Translations under genes and position numbers: made by a program
In this document: in pieces, positions 1 to 6,119 of the stretch
Layout: every line of letters starts with the position of its first letter
Position numbering within the stretch: position 1 is the first letter of the stretch
Source of the DNA: Burkholderiales bacterium
Lineage (GTDB): Bacteria > Pseudomonadota > Gammaproteobacteria > Burkholderiales > Ga0077523
NCBI GenBank assembly: GCA_025459035.1
Contig: JALORJ010000063.1
Location: 1-9,911 of the forward strand
Length of the DNA: 9,911 nucleotides
Direction: 5' to 3'
The notes under the pieces: model-generated
What the model saw: only the letters and a program-made list of their open reading frames with translations
Databases searched by the model: none
What the model was told of the DNA's origin: nothing

Positions 1-1
1 G

Positions 2-382
2 GATCGGGGTGCCGGCCTGGATCGTGACCTGGTCGACGGTGGTGTTGATCTGGGCGGCGTTGACGATGCCGGCGGCCGTGGCGCGCGGGTACTGGTGCGC
101 CATCTCGACCAGCACGCCGTCCATGTTGACGCTGCCGGCGGTCGGCGTGCACGTCGGGATGGCACTGACCCCGCCGAGATCGGTCAGGCACGCAGCCTTC
201 GCGAGCGCGGCGGCCGAGCGGATCGCGCCGTACAGGCCCTGGATCTTCGCGGCGCGCGCCTGCGACTGGATGTTGATGAAGCGCGGCAGGGCCACGGCGG
301 CCAGGATCGCGATGATGGTGATCGCGACGACCAGCTCGATCAGCGTGAAGCCCGCGACGGCGCGGGCACGGTTGCGGCACAT
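2..382 (-). CDS. mshA: MSHA-type type IV prepilin, C-terminus beyond the window
   Basis: The first 127 codons of a type IV pilin are visible and the gene continues past base 1. Pilins are inner-membrane precursors that a prepilin peptidase cleaves and methylates, then assemble into the pilus fibre. The product has a basic 11-residue leader ending in Gly, the cleavage context AG/FTLIELVV, Glu at mature position 5 and Pro at mature position 22. This is followed by the usual hydrophobic N-terminal helix (about residues 12-34). After the helix, RFINIQSQARAAKIQGLYGAI and a later MDGV...QYPRATAAGI stretch resemble MshA-family pilins rather than PilA. Cys65 and Cys78 could form a disulfide. The ATG at 382 is preceded by GAAGGAG with an 8-base gap. 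It lies 107 bases downstream of the platform gene, in the same direction, so it is probably part of that operon with extra control. It could instead be a minor pilin (MshB-like), because the C-terminus is unseen. Confidence 0.87.
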   Translation of the reverse strand, partial: MCRNRARAVAGFTLIELVVAITIIAILAAVALPRFINIQSQARAAKIQGLYGAIRSAAALAKAACLTDLGGVSAIPTCTPTAGSVNMDGVLVEMAHQYPRATAAGIVNAAQINTTVDQVTIQAGTPI

Positions 383-416
383 GTTGGACGCTCCTTCGGA
401 CGGCGTTGACCACGGC

Positions 417-441
417 GCGCGGTCGAGGCGCGCGACCGCGC
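417..441 (-). terminator. Hairpin between mshG and pilin gene
   Basis: A 9-bp perfect inverted repeat (GCGCGGTCG and CGACCGCGC, 7-base loop) lies in the 107-base gap between the platform gene stop and the pilin start. There is no T-run, so it is not a canonical intrinsic terminator. It may act as a processing or stability element, or as an attenuator, letting pilin mRNA levels differ from those of the assembly genes. The surrounding sequence is so GC-rich that chance is a real alternative. Confidence 0.3.
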
Positions 442-489
442 CCGTGTCGCCGCGATTCTCGGCTGCTGCGGACATAACGGCAGCCGGGT

Positions 490-1731
490 TCATTTCTTCA
501 TCGCGGCCGAGCCGAGATCCCAGATCGGCAGGAACACGCCGAGCGCGAGGATCAGCACCAGCACCCCGAGCGCCACGATGAGGATCGGCTCGATCTGGGC
601 CGACAGGGTCTTGAGTTCGTACTCGACCTCGCGCTGATACAGGTCGGCAACCTCCTGCAGCATGTCGTCGAGCGCGCCGGACTCCTCGCCGACGACGATC
701 ATCTGCAGCGCCACGGGCGTGAAGATCGCCGCCGCGACCGCGGTGCGCAGCACGCTCTCGCCGCGCTCGACCCCCTCGCGCATCTTCTCGACCTTGCGCG
801 CGACGAAGGCGTTGTCGACCGTCTGCGCGGTCAGCGTGAGCCCCTGCACGATCGGCACGCCGCTGCGCACCGCCAGCGCGAAGCTGCGCGAGAAGCGCGC
901 GATCGTCGCCTTCAGCAGGATCTTGCCGGCCACCGGCAGGCGCAGCTTGATGCGGTCCCACGCCAGCCGCCCCCCGACCGTGCCGGTCCACTGGACGAAG
1001 CCGACGATGGCGGCGACCAGACCGCCGGCGATCCACGGCCATGCCTGCACGGTGAAGTCGGAAAACGCGATCAGCCCGCGCGTGATGACCGGCAGCTCGG
1101 CGCCGAAGCCGCGGTAGACCTTCGCGAACGCGGGAATCACGAACAGGTTGATGACGACGATCGCCGCCGCCATCGCGACGATCACGAAGATCGGGTAACG
1201 CACCGCCTGCTTGACCTGGCTGCGCATGAACTCCTGGAATTCCAGGTGGTGGAACAGCCGCAGGAACACTTCGTCGAGGCGGCCGGTGCTCTCGCCCACG
1301 TAGATCATCGCGACGTAGAACGGCGTGAACACGTGCTTCTGGCGCGCCATCGACTGCGACAGGTCGCGCCCGCCTTCGAGGCTCTCGCGCACGGCCTTCA
1401 GCGCCGCCTTCATCGCCGGGTTCTCGCTCGATTCCTGCAGACCGCCCAGCGCCCGCATGATCGGCACGCCGGCCTTCAGCAGCGCGTACATCTGGCGGCT
1501 GAACAGCATCAGTTCGGCGGGCCGCACCTTCAGCGGCCGCCCGAAGGCGTCCTTCGGCAGGTCGCTCGCAGCGCGCGCCGCGACCGCGCCGGCCGTGGCC
1601 GCGCGGATGTCGACCGGGGTCACGCCAAGCCCGCTCAGCTGTGTGGCGACGGCCCCCGGGTCGGCCGCTTCGAGCGTGCCCTCGACCAGCTGGCCGGCGC
1701 CGTTGCGTCCGCGGTACGCGAAGTAGGCCAT
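490..1731 (-). CDS. mshG: Type IV pilus inner-membrane platform protein, GspF/PilC family (MshG)
   Basis: Encodes 413 residues, the usual size for the polytopic platform protein that couples the cytoplasmic ATPase to pilin polymerisation. The start MAYFAYRGRNGAGQLVEG is the typical opening of GspF-family proteins. Two homologous T2SSF domains follow, at about 76-200 and 279-402. Each carries the family's GES/GEESG turn (YVGESTGRLDEVF near 144-156, VVGEESGALDDML near 346-358). Hydrophobic segments lie near 178-200, 230-250 and 383-403. The open frame extends 30 codons further upstream, but that part overlaps mshE and has no family similarity, so the ATG at 1731 is preferred. No Shine-Dalgarno sequence precedes it. 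The start is only 10 bases after the mshE stop, which suggests translational coupling. The MSHA assignment rests on its neighbours; taken alone it could equally be a type II secretion GspF. Confidence 0.9.
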   Translation of the reverse strand: MAYFAYRGRNGAGQLVEGTLEAADPGAVATQLSGLGVTPVDIRAATAGAVAARAASDLPKDAFGRPLKVRPAELMLFSRQMYALLKAGVPIMRALGGLQESSENPAMKAALKAVRESLEGGRDLSQSMARQKHVFTPFYVAMIYVGESTGRLDEVFLRLFHHLEFQEFMRSQVKQAVRYPIFVIVAMAAAIVVINLFVIPAFAKVYRGFGAELPVITRGLIAFSDFTVQAWPWIAGGLVAAIVGFVQWTGTVGGRLAWDRIKLRLPVAGKILLKATIARFSRSFALAVRSGVPIVQGLTLTAQTVDNAFVARKVEKMREGVERGESVLRTAVAAAIFTPVALQMIVVGEESGALDDMLQEVADLYQREVEYELKTLSAQIEPILIVALGVLVLILALGVFLPIWDLGSAAMKK

Positions 1732-1741
1732 CGGCGCGGCG

Positions 1742-3445
1742 TCAGCCGTCGAACTCGTTGGACGCGTGCATCGCTTCCTCGACCGTCGAGCGCCCGCGGG
1801 CCACCAGCTCGGTCGCGGCACGCTTGAGCGTGCGCCCGCCCATCTGCACGCGCGCGGCGGCGAGGAACACGTTGGGGTCGGGCTGGTTCGCGGCCTCGAC
1901 CACCGGGCGCGTCATCTCCAGCATCTCGTAGACGCCGGTGCGGCCGACGAAGCCGGTGCCATTGCAGACGTTGCAGCCCGCGCCCTTGCGATAGCGGAAG
2001 TCGTCGACGCGCTCGCCCAGTTCGCTCTTCATCCACTCGCGCTCGTGCGCATCGAGCGTGTGCGGCTGGCCGCAGGCCTCGCACACCAGGCGCACCAGCC
2101 GCTGCGCGAGCACGATCTGCAGCGACATCGCGACCATGAAGCGCGGTGCGCCCATGTCGAGCAGGCGGATCGGCGTGCTGACCGCGTCGTTGGTGTGCAG
2201 CGTCGACAGCACCAGGTGGCCGGTGATCGCCGCGCGCAGGCCGGTCTCGACGGTGTCCTGGTCGCGCATCTCGCCCACCAGGATCACGTCGGGGTCCTGC
2301 CGCAACGTGCTGCGCAGCACGCGCGAGAACGACAGGTCGATCTTCTCGTGGACCTGCACCTGGTTCAGCCCCGGCAGGCGGTACTCGACCGGATCCTCGA
2401 CGGTGATGATCTTGCGCTCGGGCGTGTTGACCTCCTGCAACGCCGCGTACAGCGTGGTGGTCTTGCCCGAGCCGGTCGGTCCGGTGACCAGCACCATGCC
2501 GCTCGGGCGCTGCATCACGCGGCGCATGCGCTCGAGGATGTGCGTCGGCATGCCGACGCGATCGAGCGTCAGCACGCCACCGCTCTGGTTCAGCAGCCGC
2601 ATGACCACCGACTCGCCGTGCTGCGTCGGCATCGACGAGATCCGCACGTCGATCTCGGCACCGCGCACGCGCATGTTGAAGCGGCCGTCCTGCGGCAGCC
2701 GCCGCTCGGAGATGTCGAGCCCGGAGATCAGCTTGAGCCGCAGCACCAGCGGTGCGGCGATCTTCGGGTCGGCCTCGGTCTGCGGATGCAGCACGCCGTC
2801 GATGCGGAAGCGGATGACGAGGCGTGCTTCCTGCGGCTCGATGTGGATGTCGGACGCCCGCACCTGGACGGCGTCCTCGAACACCGACTGCAGCAGCTTG
2901 ACCACCGGCGCGTCCTCGCCGCCGCTGGGTACCCCCAGCGCCGCGAAGTCGACGCCGCTGTCGACGAACTCCTGCGTGAGCTCCTGCGCGAGGCCGCTGA
3001 TCTGCTGGGTGCGCCGGTAGCTGCGGTCGATGAACGCGAGCAGCTGCGACTCGGCTACCACCGCGAGGTCGATGTCGCGCTTGAGGAAGCGTGTCAGCTC
3101 GTCGTAGGCCGACAGGTCGGTCGGGTCGGCCATGCCGACGCGATAGCCGCCAGGCGTCTCGTCGAGCACGATCGCGCGGAAGCGGCGCGCCTGGGCCTCG
3201 GGCAGCCGGCCGAGCAGTTCGGCCTTGACCGTGAACTGCTTCAGATCGACGAACGGCGCGCGCAACTGGCGGGCGAGCGCCTCGCAGATCTGGTCTTCGG
3301 TGACGAAGCCGGCATCGATGAACACGCGTCCCAGCCGACGCCCGGTGCGCTTCTGCTCGTCGAGTGCAGTCTTCAGCTGGTCGTCCGTGAGCAGGCCCTG
3401 CTGCAGCAGGATCTCGCCCAGGCGGACCTTCTCGGGCCGTGCCAT
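1742..3445 (-). CDS. mshE: MSHA pilus extension ATPase with c-di-GMP-binding N-domain (MshE)
   Basis: Encodes a 567-residue secretion/assembly ATPase of the GspE/PilB/MshE family, a cytoplasmic hexamer that drives pilin polymerisation through the platform protein. The N-terminus has two 24-residue MshEN motifs, Arg8-Gln31 and Arg37-Gln60, each starting RLG and ending in Gln. They are separated by exactly five residues, which is the described cyclic di-GMP-binding arrangement. The catalytic half has Walker A GPTGSGKT (322-329), the Asp box ITVEDPVEY (347-355), Walker B DPDVILVGEMRD with Glu392, and the His box LSTLHTNDA (413-421). A tetracysteine zinc site is formed by CEAC (455-458) and CNVC (491-494). 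The ATG at 3445 is chosen over upstream starts because GGAG lies 8 bases before it and the RLG motif follows directly. It is the first gene of the leftward unit, with mshG 10 bases downstream. Confidence 0.93.
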   Translation of the reverse strand: MARPEKVRLGEILLQQGLLTDDQLKTALDEQKRTGRRLGRVFIDAGFVTEDQICEALARQLRAPFVDLKQFTVKAELLGRLPEAQARRFRAIVLDETPGGYRVGMADPTDLSAYDELTRFLKRDIDLAVVAESQLLAFIDRSYRRTQQISGLAQELTQEFVDSGVDFAALGVPSGGEDAPVVKLLQSVFEDAVQVRASDIHIEPQEARLVIRFRIDGVLHPQTEADPKIAAPLVLRLKLISGLDISERRLPQDGRFNMRVRGAEIDVRISSMPTQHGESVVMRLLNQSGGVLTLDRVGMPTHILERMRRVMQRPSGMVLVTGPTGSGKTTTLYAALQEVNTPERKIITVEDPVEYRLPGLNQVQVHEKIDLSFSRVLRSTLRQDPDVILVGEMRDQDTVETGLRAAITGHLVLSTLHTNDAVSTPIRLLDMGAPRFMVAMSLQIVLAQRLVRLVCEACGQPHTLDAHEREWMKSELGERVDDFRYRKGAGCNVCNGTGFVGRTGVYEMLEMTRPVVEAANQPDPNVFLAAARVQMGGRTLKRAATELVARGRSTVEEAMHASNEFDG

Positions 3446-3461
3446 CCATCGAACTCCGGGG

Positions 3462-3483
3462 GGATGCCGGTCGGCCGGCATCC
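3462..3483. repeat. Perfect inverted repeat in the mshE leader
   Basis: GGATGCCGG and CCGGCATCC (9 bp, perfect) flank a 4-base centre. The repeat sits 4 bases upstream of the GGAG ribosome site of mshE (3454-3457), between the divergent mshE and trmL genes. It could be an operator for a dimeric regulator, or an mRNA hairpin affecting access to the mshE ribosome site. It has no T-run to act as a terminator. Its function is inferred from position only. Confidence 0.45.
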
Positions 3484-3561
3484 GGGGTGCAGGCGAGCGC
3501 CGTCCTGTGCCCACCGTGTGTCGTCCGAAACCTAATGCATTACCTGAGGTTGCACAAACAG
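3484..3561. promoter_or_regulatory. Divergent mshE/trmL promoter region with AT-rich palindrome
   Basis: This is the rest of the 116-base divergent intergenic region. It must supply promoters for trmL rightwards and probably for mshE leftwards. Most of it is GC-rich, but bases 3527-3561 form an AT-rich island holding the 10-bp perfect palindrome TAATGCATTA (3533-3542). The flanking AACCT (3529-3533) and AGGTT (3547-3551) form a second short inverted pair. No convincing -35/-10 pair could be fixed in either direction. The palindrome may be an operator or may overlap a -10 element. Confidence 0.35.
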
Positions 3562-4032
3562 ATGTTTGATGTGGTTCTGTTTCAACCCGAGATTCCCCCG
3601 AACACCGGGAACGCGATCCGGCTGTGTGCGAACACGGGCTGCCGGCTGCATCTGATCGAGCCGCTCGGCTTCGACCTGTCCGACCGGCAACTGAAGCGCG
3701 CCGGCCTCGACTACCACGCGCTCACCGTGCTGACAGTGCACGCGTCGCTCGACGCGTGCGTGGCCCGGCTCGGGGAAGCGCGCCGGTGGCTCGCGTTCAG
3801 CGCCCACGCCAGCACCGACGCGTTCGGCGTGCGCTACGGCAGCGACGACGTGCTGCTGTTCGGCCCCGAGTCGCGCGGCCTGCCCGACGCGGTCCTCGGG
3901 CGCGTGCCGCCCGAGCAGCACCTGCGGCTGCCGATGCGCGCCGGCAACCGCGGCCTCAACCTGTCGAACAGCGTCGCGGTCGTCGTGTACGAGGCATGGC
4001 GCCAGCACGGCTTCGCCGGCGCCGCGCCGTGA
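3562..4032 (+). CDS. trmL: tRNA (cytidine(34)-2'-O)-methyltransferase TrmL
   Basis: Encodes 156 residues, matching the E. coli enzyme (157). TrmL is a SPOUT-superfamily, SAM-dependent dimeric enzyme that 2'-O-methylates the wobble nucleotide of leucine tRNAs. The opening MFDVVLFQPEIPPNTGNAIR and the adjoining LCANTG...LIEPLGF match the family N-terminus closely. The trefoil-knot SAM site is visible as LLFGPESRGLP (98-108) and LRLPM...NRGLNLSNSVAVVVYEAW (121-146). The ATG at 3562 is chosen because it aligns with the family start; GAGG lies upstream with a rather long 12-base gap. An in-frame ATG at 3535 would add nine residues but has no ribosome site. The gene stands alone on the plus strand, divergent from mshE and convergent with gpsA. 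Confidence 0.94.
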   Translation: MFDVVLFQPEIPPNTGNAIRLCANTGCRLHLIEPLGFDLSDRQLKRAGLDYHALTVLTVHASLDACVARLGEARRWLAFSAHASTDAFGVRYGSDDVLLFGPESRGLPDAVLGRVPPEQHLRLPMRAGNRGLNLSNSVAVVVYEAWRQHGFAGAAP

Positions 4033-4050
4033 TCGGGCGCGGCGCCGGCG
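4014..4050. terminator. 15-bp hairpin between convergent trmL and gpsA
   Basis: CGCCGGCGCCGCGCC (4014-4028) and GGCGCGGCGCCGGCG (4036-4050) form a 15-bp perfect inverted repeat with a 7-base loop. The left arm covers the last trmL codons and the trmL stop codon lies in the loop. The right arm ends 4 bases before the gpsA stop. Being symmetric, it would form in transcripts from either side, so a shared bidirectional stop or 3'-end stabiliser is likely. It has no T-run, so any termination would depend on stem strength or on Rho. Confidence 0.6.
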
Positions 4051-4054
4051 CAGG

Positions 4055-5047
4055 TCAGTAGCCGCGCTGTTCGGCCGCCGGGTCGCGCCGCAGCAGCGCC
4101 TCGGCCGCCTGCGCCGCGCCGATCTCGCCGTCGAGCAGGCGGCACACCGCATCGGTGATCGGCATGTCGACGGCGTGCTGCGCCGCGAGCCGCCGGACCT
4201 CGCGCGCGGTCGGCACGCCCTCGGCCACGTGCCCGAGGTCGGCCAGCGCGGCGTCGAGCGCCGTGCCGCGCGCCAGCGCCAGACCGACGCGGCGATTGCG
4301 CGACAGGTCGCCGGTCGCGGTCAGGATCAGGTCCCCCGCCCCCGAGAGCCCGAGAAAGGTCTCGGTGCGCCCGCCCAGACGCACCCCGAGCCGCGTGATC
4401 TCGGCCAGGCCGCGGGTGACCAGGGCCGCGCGCGCCGACAGGCCGGCATCCAGCCCGTCGGCGACGCCCGCCGCGATCGCGATGACGTTCTTGACCGCGC
4501 CGCCGACCTCGACGCCGATCAGGTCGGTGCTCGAGTACACCCGCAGTCGCGCCGTCGACAGCGTCTGCGACAGCGTCTGCGCGAAGGCGGCGTCGCGCGA
4601 GGCGACGGTGACGGCCGCCGGGCGCCCGGCGGCGACCTCGTCGGCGAAGCTGGGCCCCGACAACGCCGCGCCGTGCGTGCCGGGCGGCAGCGCCGCATCG
4701 ACCACCTGATGCGGAAAGCGGCCGGTGCCGGCCTCGAACCCCTTGCACAGCCACACGACCGGCCGGCGGGCGCCGCAGGCCGCGAGGGCGGCACACGTGC
4801 CGGCCAGCCCCGCGGTCGGCGTGGCGACCACGACCAGATCGCAGCCGTCGAGGGCTTCGTCCAGATCGGCGGTGATCGCGAGCGCGTCGGGCAGCGCCAC
4901 CGCCGGCAGCAGCGTGTTGCGCCGCGCCGTGCACAGCGCTTCGGCCTGCGCCGGCTTCCACGACCACAGCGTGACGGCGTGGCGCGCAAGCTGCGCCAGC
5001 GCGAACGCGGTGCCCCAGGCGCCGGCTCCGAGGACCGCGAGCTTCAT
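4055..5047 (-). CDS. gpsA: NAD(P)-dependent glycerol-3-phosphate dehydrogenase GpsA
   Basis: Encodes a 330-residue cytosolic enzyme that reduces dihydroxyacetone phosphate to sn-glycerol 3-phosphate, the backbone precursor of phospholipids. The N-terminal dinucleotide-binding loop is VLGAGAWGTAFA, with glycines 7, 9 and 12. The family landmarks CKGFE (101-105), LSGPSFADEVA (129-139), VGGAVKNVIAIAAG with catalytic Lys186, and the SGAGDL...SRNRRVG substrate-binding segment (235-255) are all present. Length and motif order are normal. The ATG at 5047 begins directly at the Rossmann strand, so no other start is reasonable, although the ribosome site is weak. It is the third gene of the secB unit, 25 bases after the SH3 gene, as gpsA follows secB in E. 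coli. Confidence 0.96.
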   Translation of the reverse strand: MKLAVLGAGAWGTAFALAQLARHAVTLWSWKPAQAEALCTARRNTLLPAVALPDALAITADLDEALDGCDLVVVATPTAGLAGTCAALAACGARRPVVWLCKGFEAGTGRFPHQVVDAALPPGTHGAALSGPSFADEVAAGRPAAVTVASRDAAFAQTLSQTLSTARLRVYSSTDLIGVEVGGAVKNVIAIAAGVADGLDAGLSARAALVTRGLAEITRLGVRLGGRTETFLGLSGAGDLILTATGDLSRNRRVGLALARGTALDAALADLGHVAEGVPTAREVRRLAAQHAVDMPITDAVCRLLDGEIGAAQAAEALLRRDPAAEQRGY

Positions 5048-5072
5048 CGGGGGTGCGCCGCCGGTGCGGGCG

Positions 5073-5522
5073 TCACGTGCCCCAGACGTCGGCGGCGCGC
5101 ACGAAGCCTTCGAGCCCGTCGCGGTGGCGCACCTTCACCCACCCGCCCTGCGTGTCGACCCAGTCGAGCACGAGGCCCGACACGGTCTCGAACACGGCAG
5201 GGGCATCGGCGGCCGGGACGCGCCGCACGAGCACCGCGTTGCCGGTGACGACCACCGTGCGCATCGCGTGGACCGTCTTCGACTCGACCCAGCCCAGCAC
5301 ACCGCCGGGTTCGCGCACCTTGGTCCAGCCTTCGATCGTCGACAGCACCTCGACCGGCGTACCCCGCGGGACCAGGTGCGTGCGCGTGGCACGCACCGAC
5401 GGGCCGTCGTGGACGATCGCCACCGGCGCCGCGATCGAGCGGAACTCGATCGCCGCCGCATCCACCGCCGCCGCCAGCGCGACGGCGGCGAGCGCGATGC
5501 GCGCGATGCGCGCGATGCGCAC
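5073..5522 (-). CDS. Exported protein with two bacterial SH3 domains
   Basis: Encodes a 149-residue protein of unknown specific role. A basic, hydrophobic N-terminus with three IAR repeats and an Ala-rich core (about residues 1-24) looks like a signal peptide cleaved near AVDAAA. Two homologous SH3b-like modules follow, at about 26-87 and 89-147. Each has the G(W)-K/V-GW/GF pattern, with EGWTKVREPGGVLGWVES in the first and GGWVKVRHRDGLEGFV in the second. Such domains usually bind cell-wall or protein ligands in the periplasm. The start is GTG at 5522, since no ATG precedes the domain and GAGG lies 9 bases upstream, overlapping the secB stop. It sits 11 bases after secB and 25 before gpsA, so all three are probably cotranscribed. 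Related double-SH3 genes are known beside gpsA in other betaproteobacteria (from memory); no catalytic motif is seen. Confidence 0.85.
   Translation of the reverse strand: MRIARIARIALAAVALAAAVDAAAIEFRSIAAPVAIVHDGPSVRATRTHLVPRGTPVEVLSTIEGWTKVREPGGVLGWVESKTVHAMRTVVVTGNAVLVRRVPAADAPAVFETVSGLVLDWVDTQGGWVKVRHRDGLEGFVRAADVWGT
5492..5518. repeat. Three tandem copies of a 9-bp unit in a signal-peptide coding region
   Basis: The unit GCGCGATGC occurs three times without gaps. On the minus strand it encodes the Ile-Ala-Arg triplets at the N-terminus of the SH3 protein. Because the unit is 9 bp, copy-number change would stay in frame and alter the charge and length of the signal peptide. Confidence 0.8.
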
Positions 5523-5531
5523 GGGGACAGA

Positions 5532-5535
5532 CCTC
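5532..5535 (-). promoter_or_regulatory. Ribosome site fixing the GTG start of the SH3 gene
   Basis: GAGG is 9 bases before the GTG at 5522 and overlaps the TGA stop of secB. It decides in favour of a GTG start and implies reinitiation by ribosomes finishing secB. Confidence 0.6.
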
Positions 5536-6016
5536 AGTGGGCCGTCTCGGGAGCGGCCCGGGACTCCTGCTGCTGGCGGTACAGCGCCTCGAAGTTCATC
5601 GGCGACAGGAACACCGGCGGGAAGCCGGCCCGCACCGACACGTCGGACACGGTCTCGCGCAGGTACGGCAGCAGGATGGTCGGGCAGGTGATGCTGTAGA
5701 TCATCTCCATGTCGGCGTCGGGAATGCCGCGGATCATGAAGATGCCACTCTGCGACGCCTCGATCAGGAAGACCGACTTGTCGCCCAGCTTCGCGGTGAC
5801 CGTCGCGGTCAGCGTGACCTCGTGGTAGCCCGACGGGACGCCCTTGTCGTCCTTCAGCGCCTGACCTTCGTTGCGGAACTCGAAGCCCAGCGCGGGCTGC
5901 TCGCGCACCGTGAAGATCTGCGGTGCGTTGGGCACCTCGACGGAGAGGTCCTTCACGTAGATCTTCTCGATCACGAACTGCGGCTGCGGTGCCGCGGGTT
6001 CCTGCTGCTCGGCCAT
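5534..6016 (-). CDS. secB: Protein-export chaperone SecB
   Basis: Encodes a 160-residue cytosolic chaperone that works as a tetramer, holding precursor proteins unfolded and delivering them to SecA. The core signature FVIEKIYVKDLSVEVPNAPQIF (14-35) is typical. ITCPTILLPYLRETV (109-123) and the C-terminal GFPPVFLSPMNFEALY (131-146) are also characteristic. The Ala/Pro/Gln-rich first 12 residues and the short polar tail are variable in the family. GGAG lies 6 bases before the ATG at 6016. It is the first gene of the secB-SH3-gpsA unit and has its own likely promoter at 6056-6084, so it can be expressed apart from grxC upstream. SecB is largely a proteobacterial protein. Confidence 0.97.
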   Translation of the reverse strand: MAEQQEPAAPQPQFVIEKIYVKDLSVEVPNAPQIFTVREQPALGFEFRNEGQALKDDKGVPSGYHEVTLTATVTAKLGDKSVFLIEASQSGIFMIRGIPDADMEMIYSITCPTILLPYLRETVSDVSVRAGFPPVFLSPMNFEALYRQQQESRAAPETAH

Positions 6017-6055
6017 GGGGCGCTCCGGAACGGGTGGGGGGCAAAAAGGCCGCGT

Positions 6056-6084
6056 AGTGTAGCGACGGCCTCCTGCGCGCCGAA
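6056..6084 (-). promoter_or_regulatory. Likely sigma-70 promoter of secB
   Basis: On the minus strand a TACACT -10 box (6056-6061) lies 17 bases after a weak TTCGGC -35 box (6079-6084). A CGCGG discriminator region and a short T-run follow. Transcription would begin near 6049, giving a leader of about 33 bases before the secB ATG. The -10 matches the consensus at 4 of 6 positions; the -35 is poor and overlaps the preceding hairpin. Location just after the grxC hairpin supports a new transcription unit. Confidence 0.5.
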
Positions 6085-6090
6085 GCGCGC
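6075..6090 (-). terminator. UUCG-loop hairpin after grxC
   Basis: On the minus strand GCGCGC-TTCG-GCGCGC forms a 6-bp stem closed by the very stable C(UUCG)G tetraloop, 29 bases after the grxC stop. No T-run follows directly. It probably ends or protects the transferase-rhodanese-grxC transcript. The secB promoter elements begin within it. Confidence 0.5.
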
Positions 6091-6119
6091 CGAGCCCACC
6101 CGCGCCGACCCGAGCCAGG

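Noticed and set aside
1742..3445. Assignment of the ATPase and platform to a type II secretion system
   Set aside because: The tandem MshEN motif and the adjacent MSHA-like pilin favour a pilus. GspE and GspF would normally come with gspG-gspK pseudopilins.
3446..3514. Upstream start adding 23 residues to MshE
   Set aside because: The added residues are Pro/Arg-rich without family similarity and include the inverted repeat. GGAG is correctly spaced for the ATG at 3445.
1766..3535. 589-codon open frame on the plus strand opposite mshE
   Set aside because: It is rich in Arg, His, Ala and Leu with no recognisable domain, and lies antisense to a clear ATPase. Long spurious frames are expected at this GC content.
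3535..3561. Earlier ATG for trmL
   Set aside because: It lies within the palindrome, has no ribosome site, and would add nine residues absent from family members.
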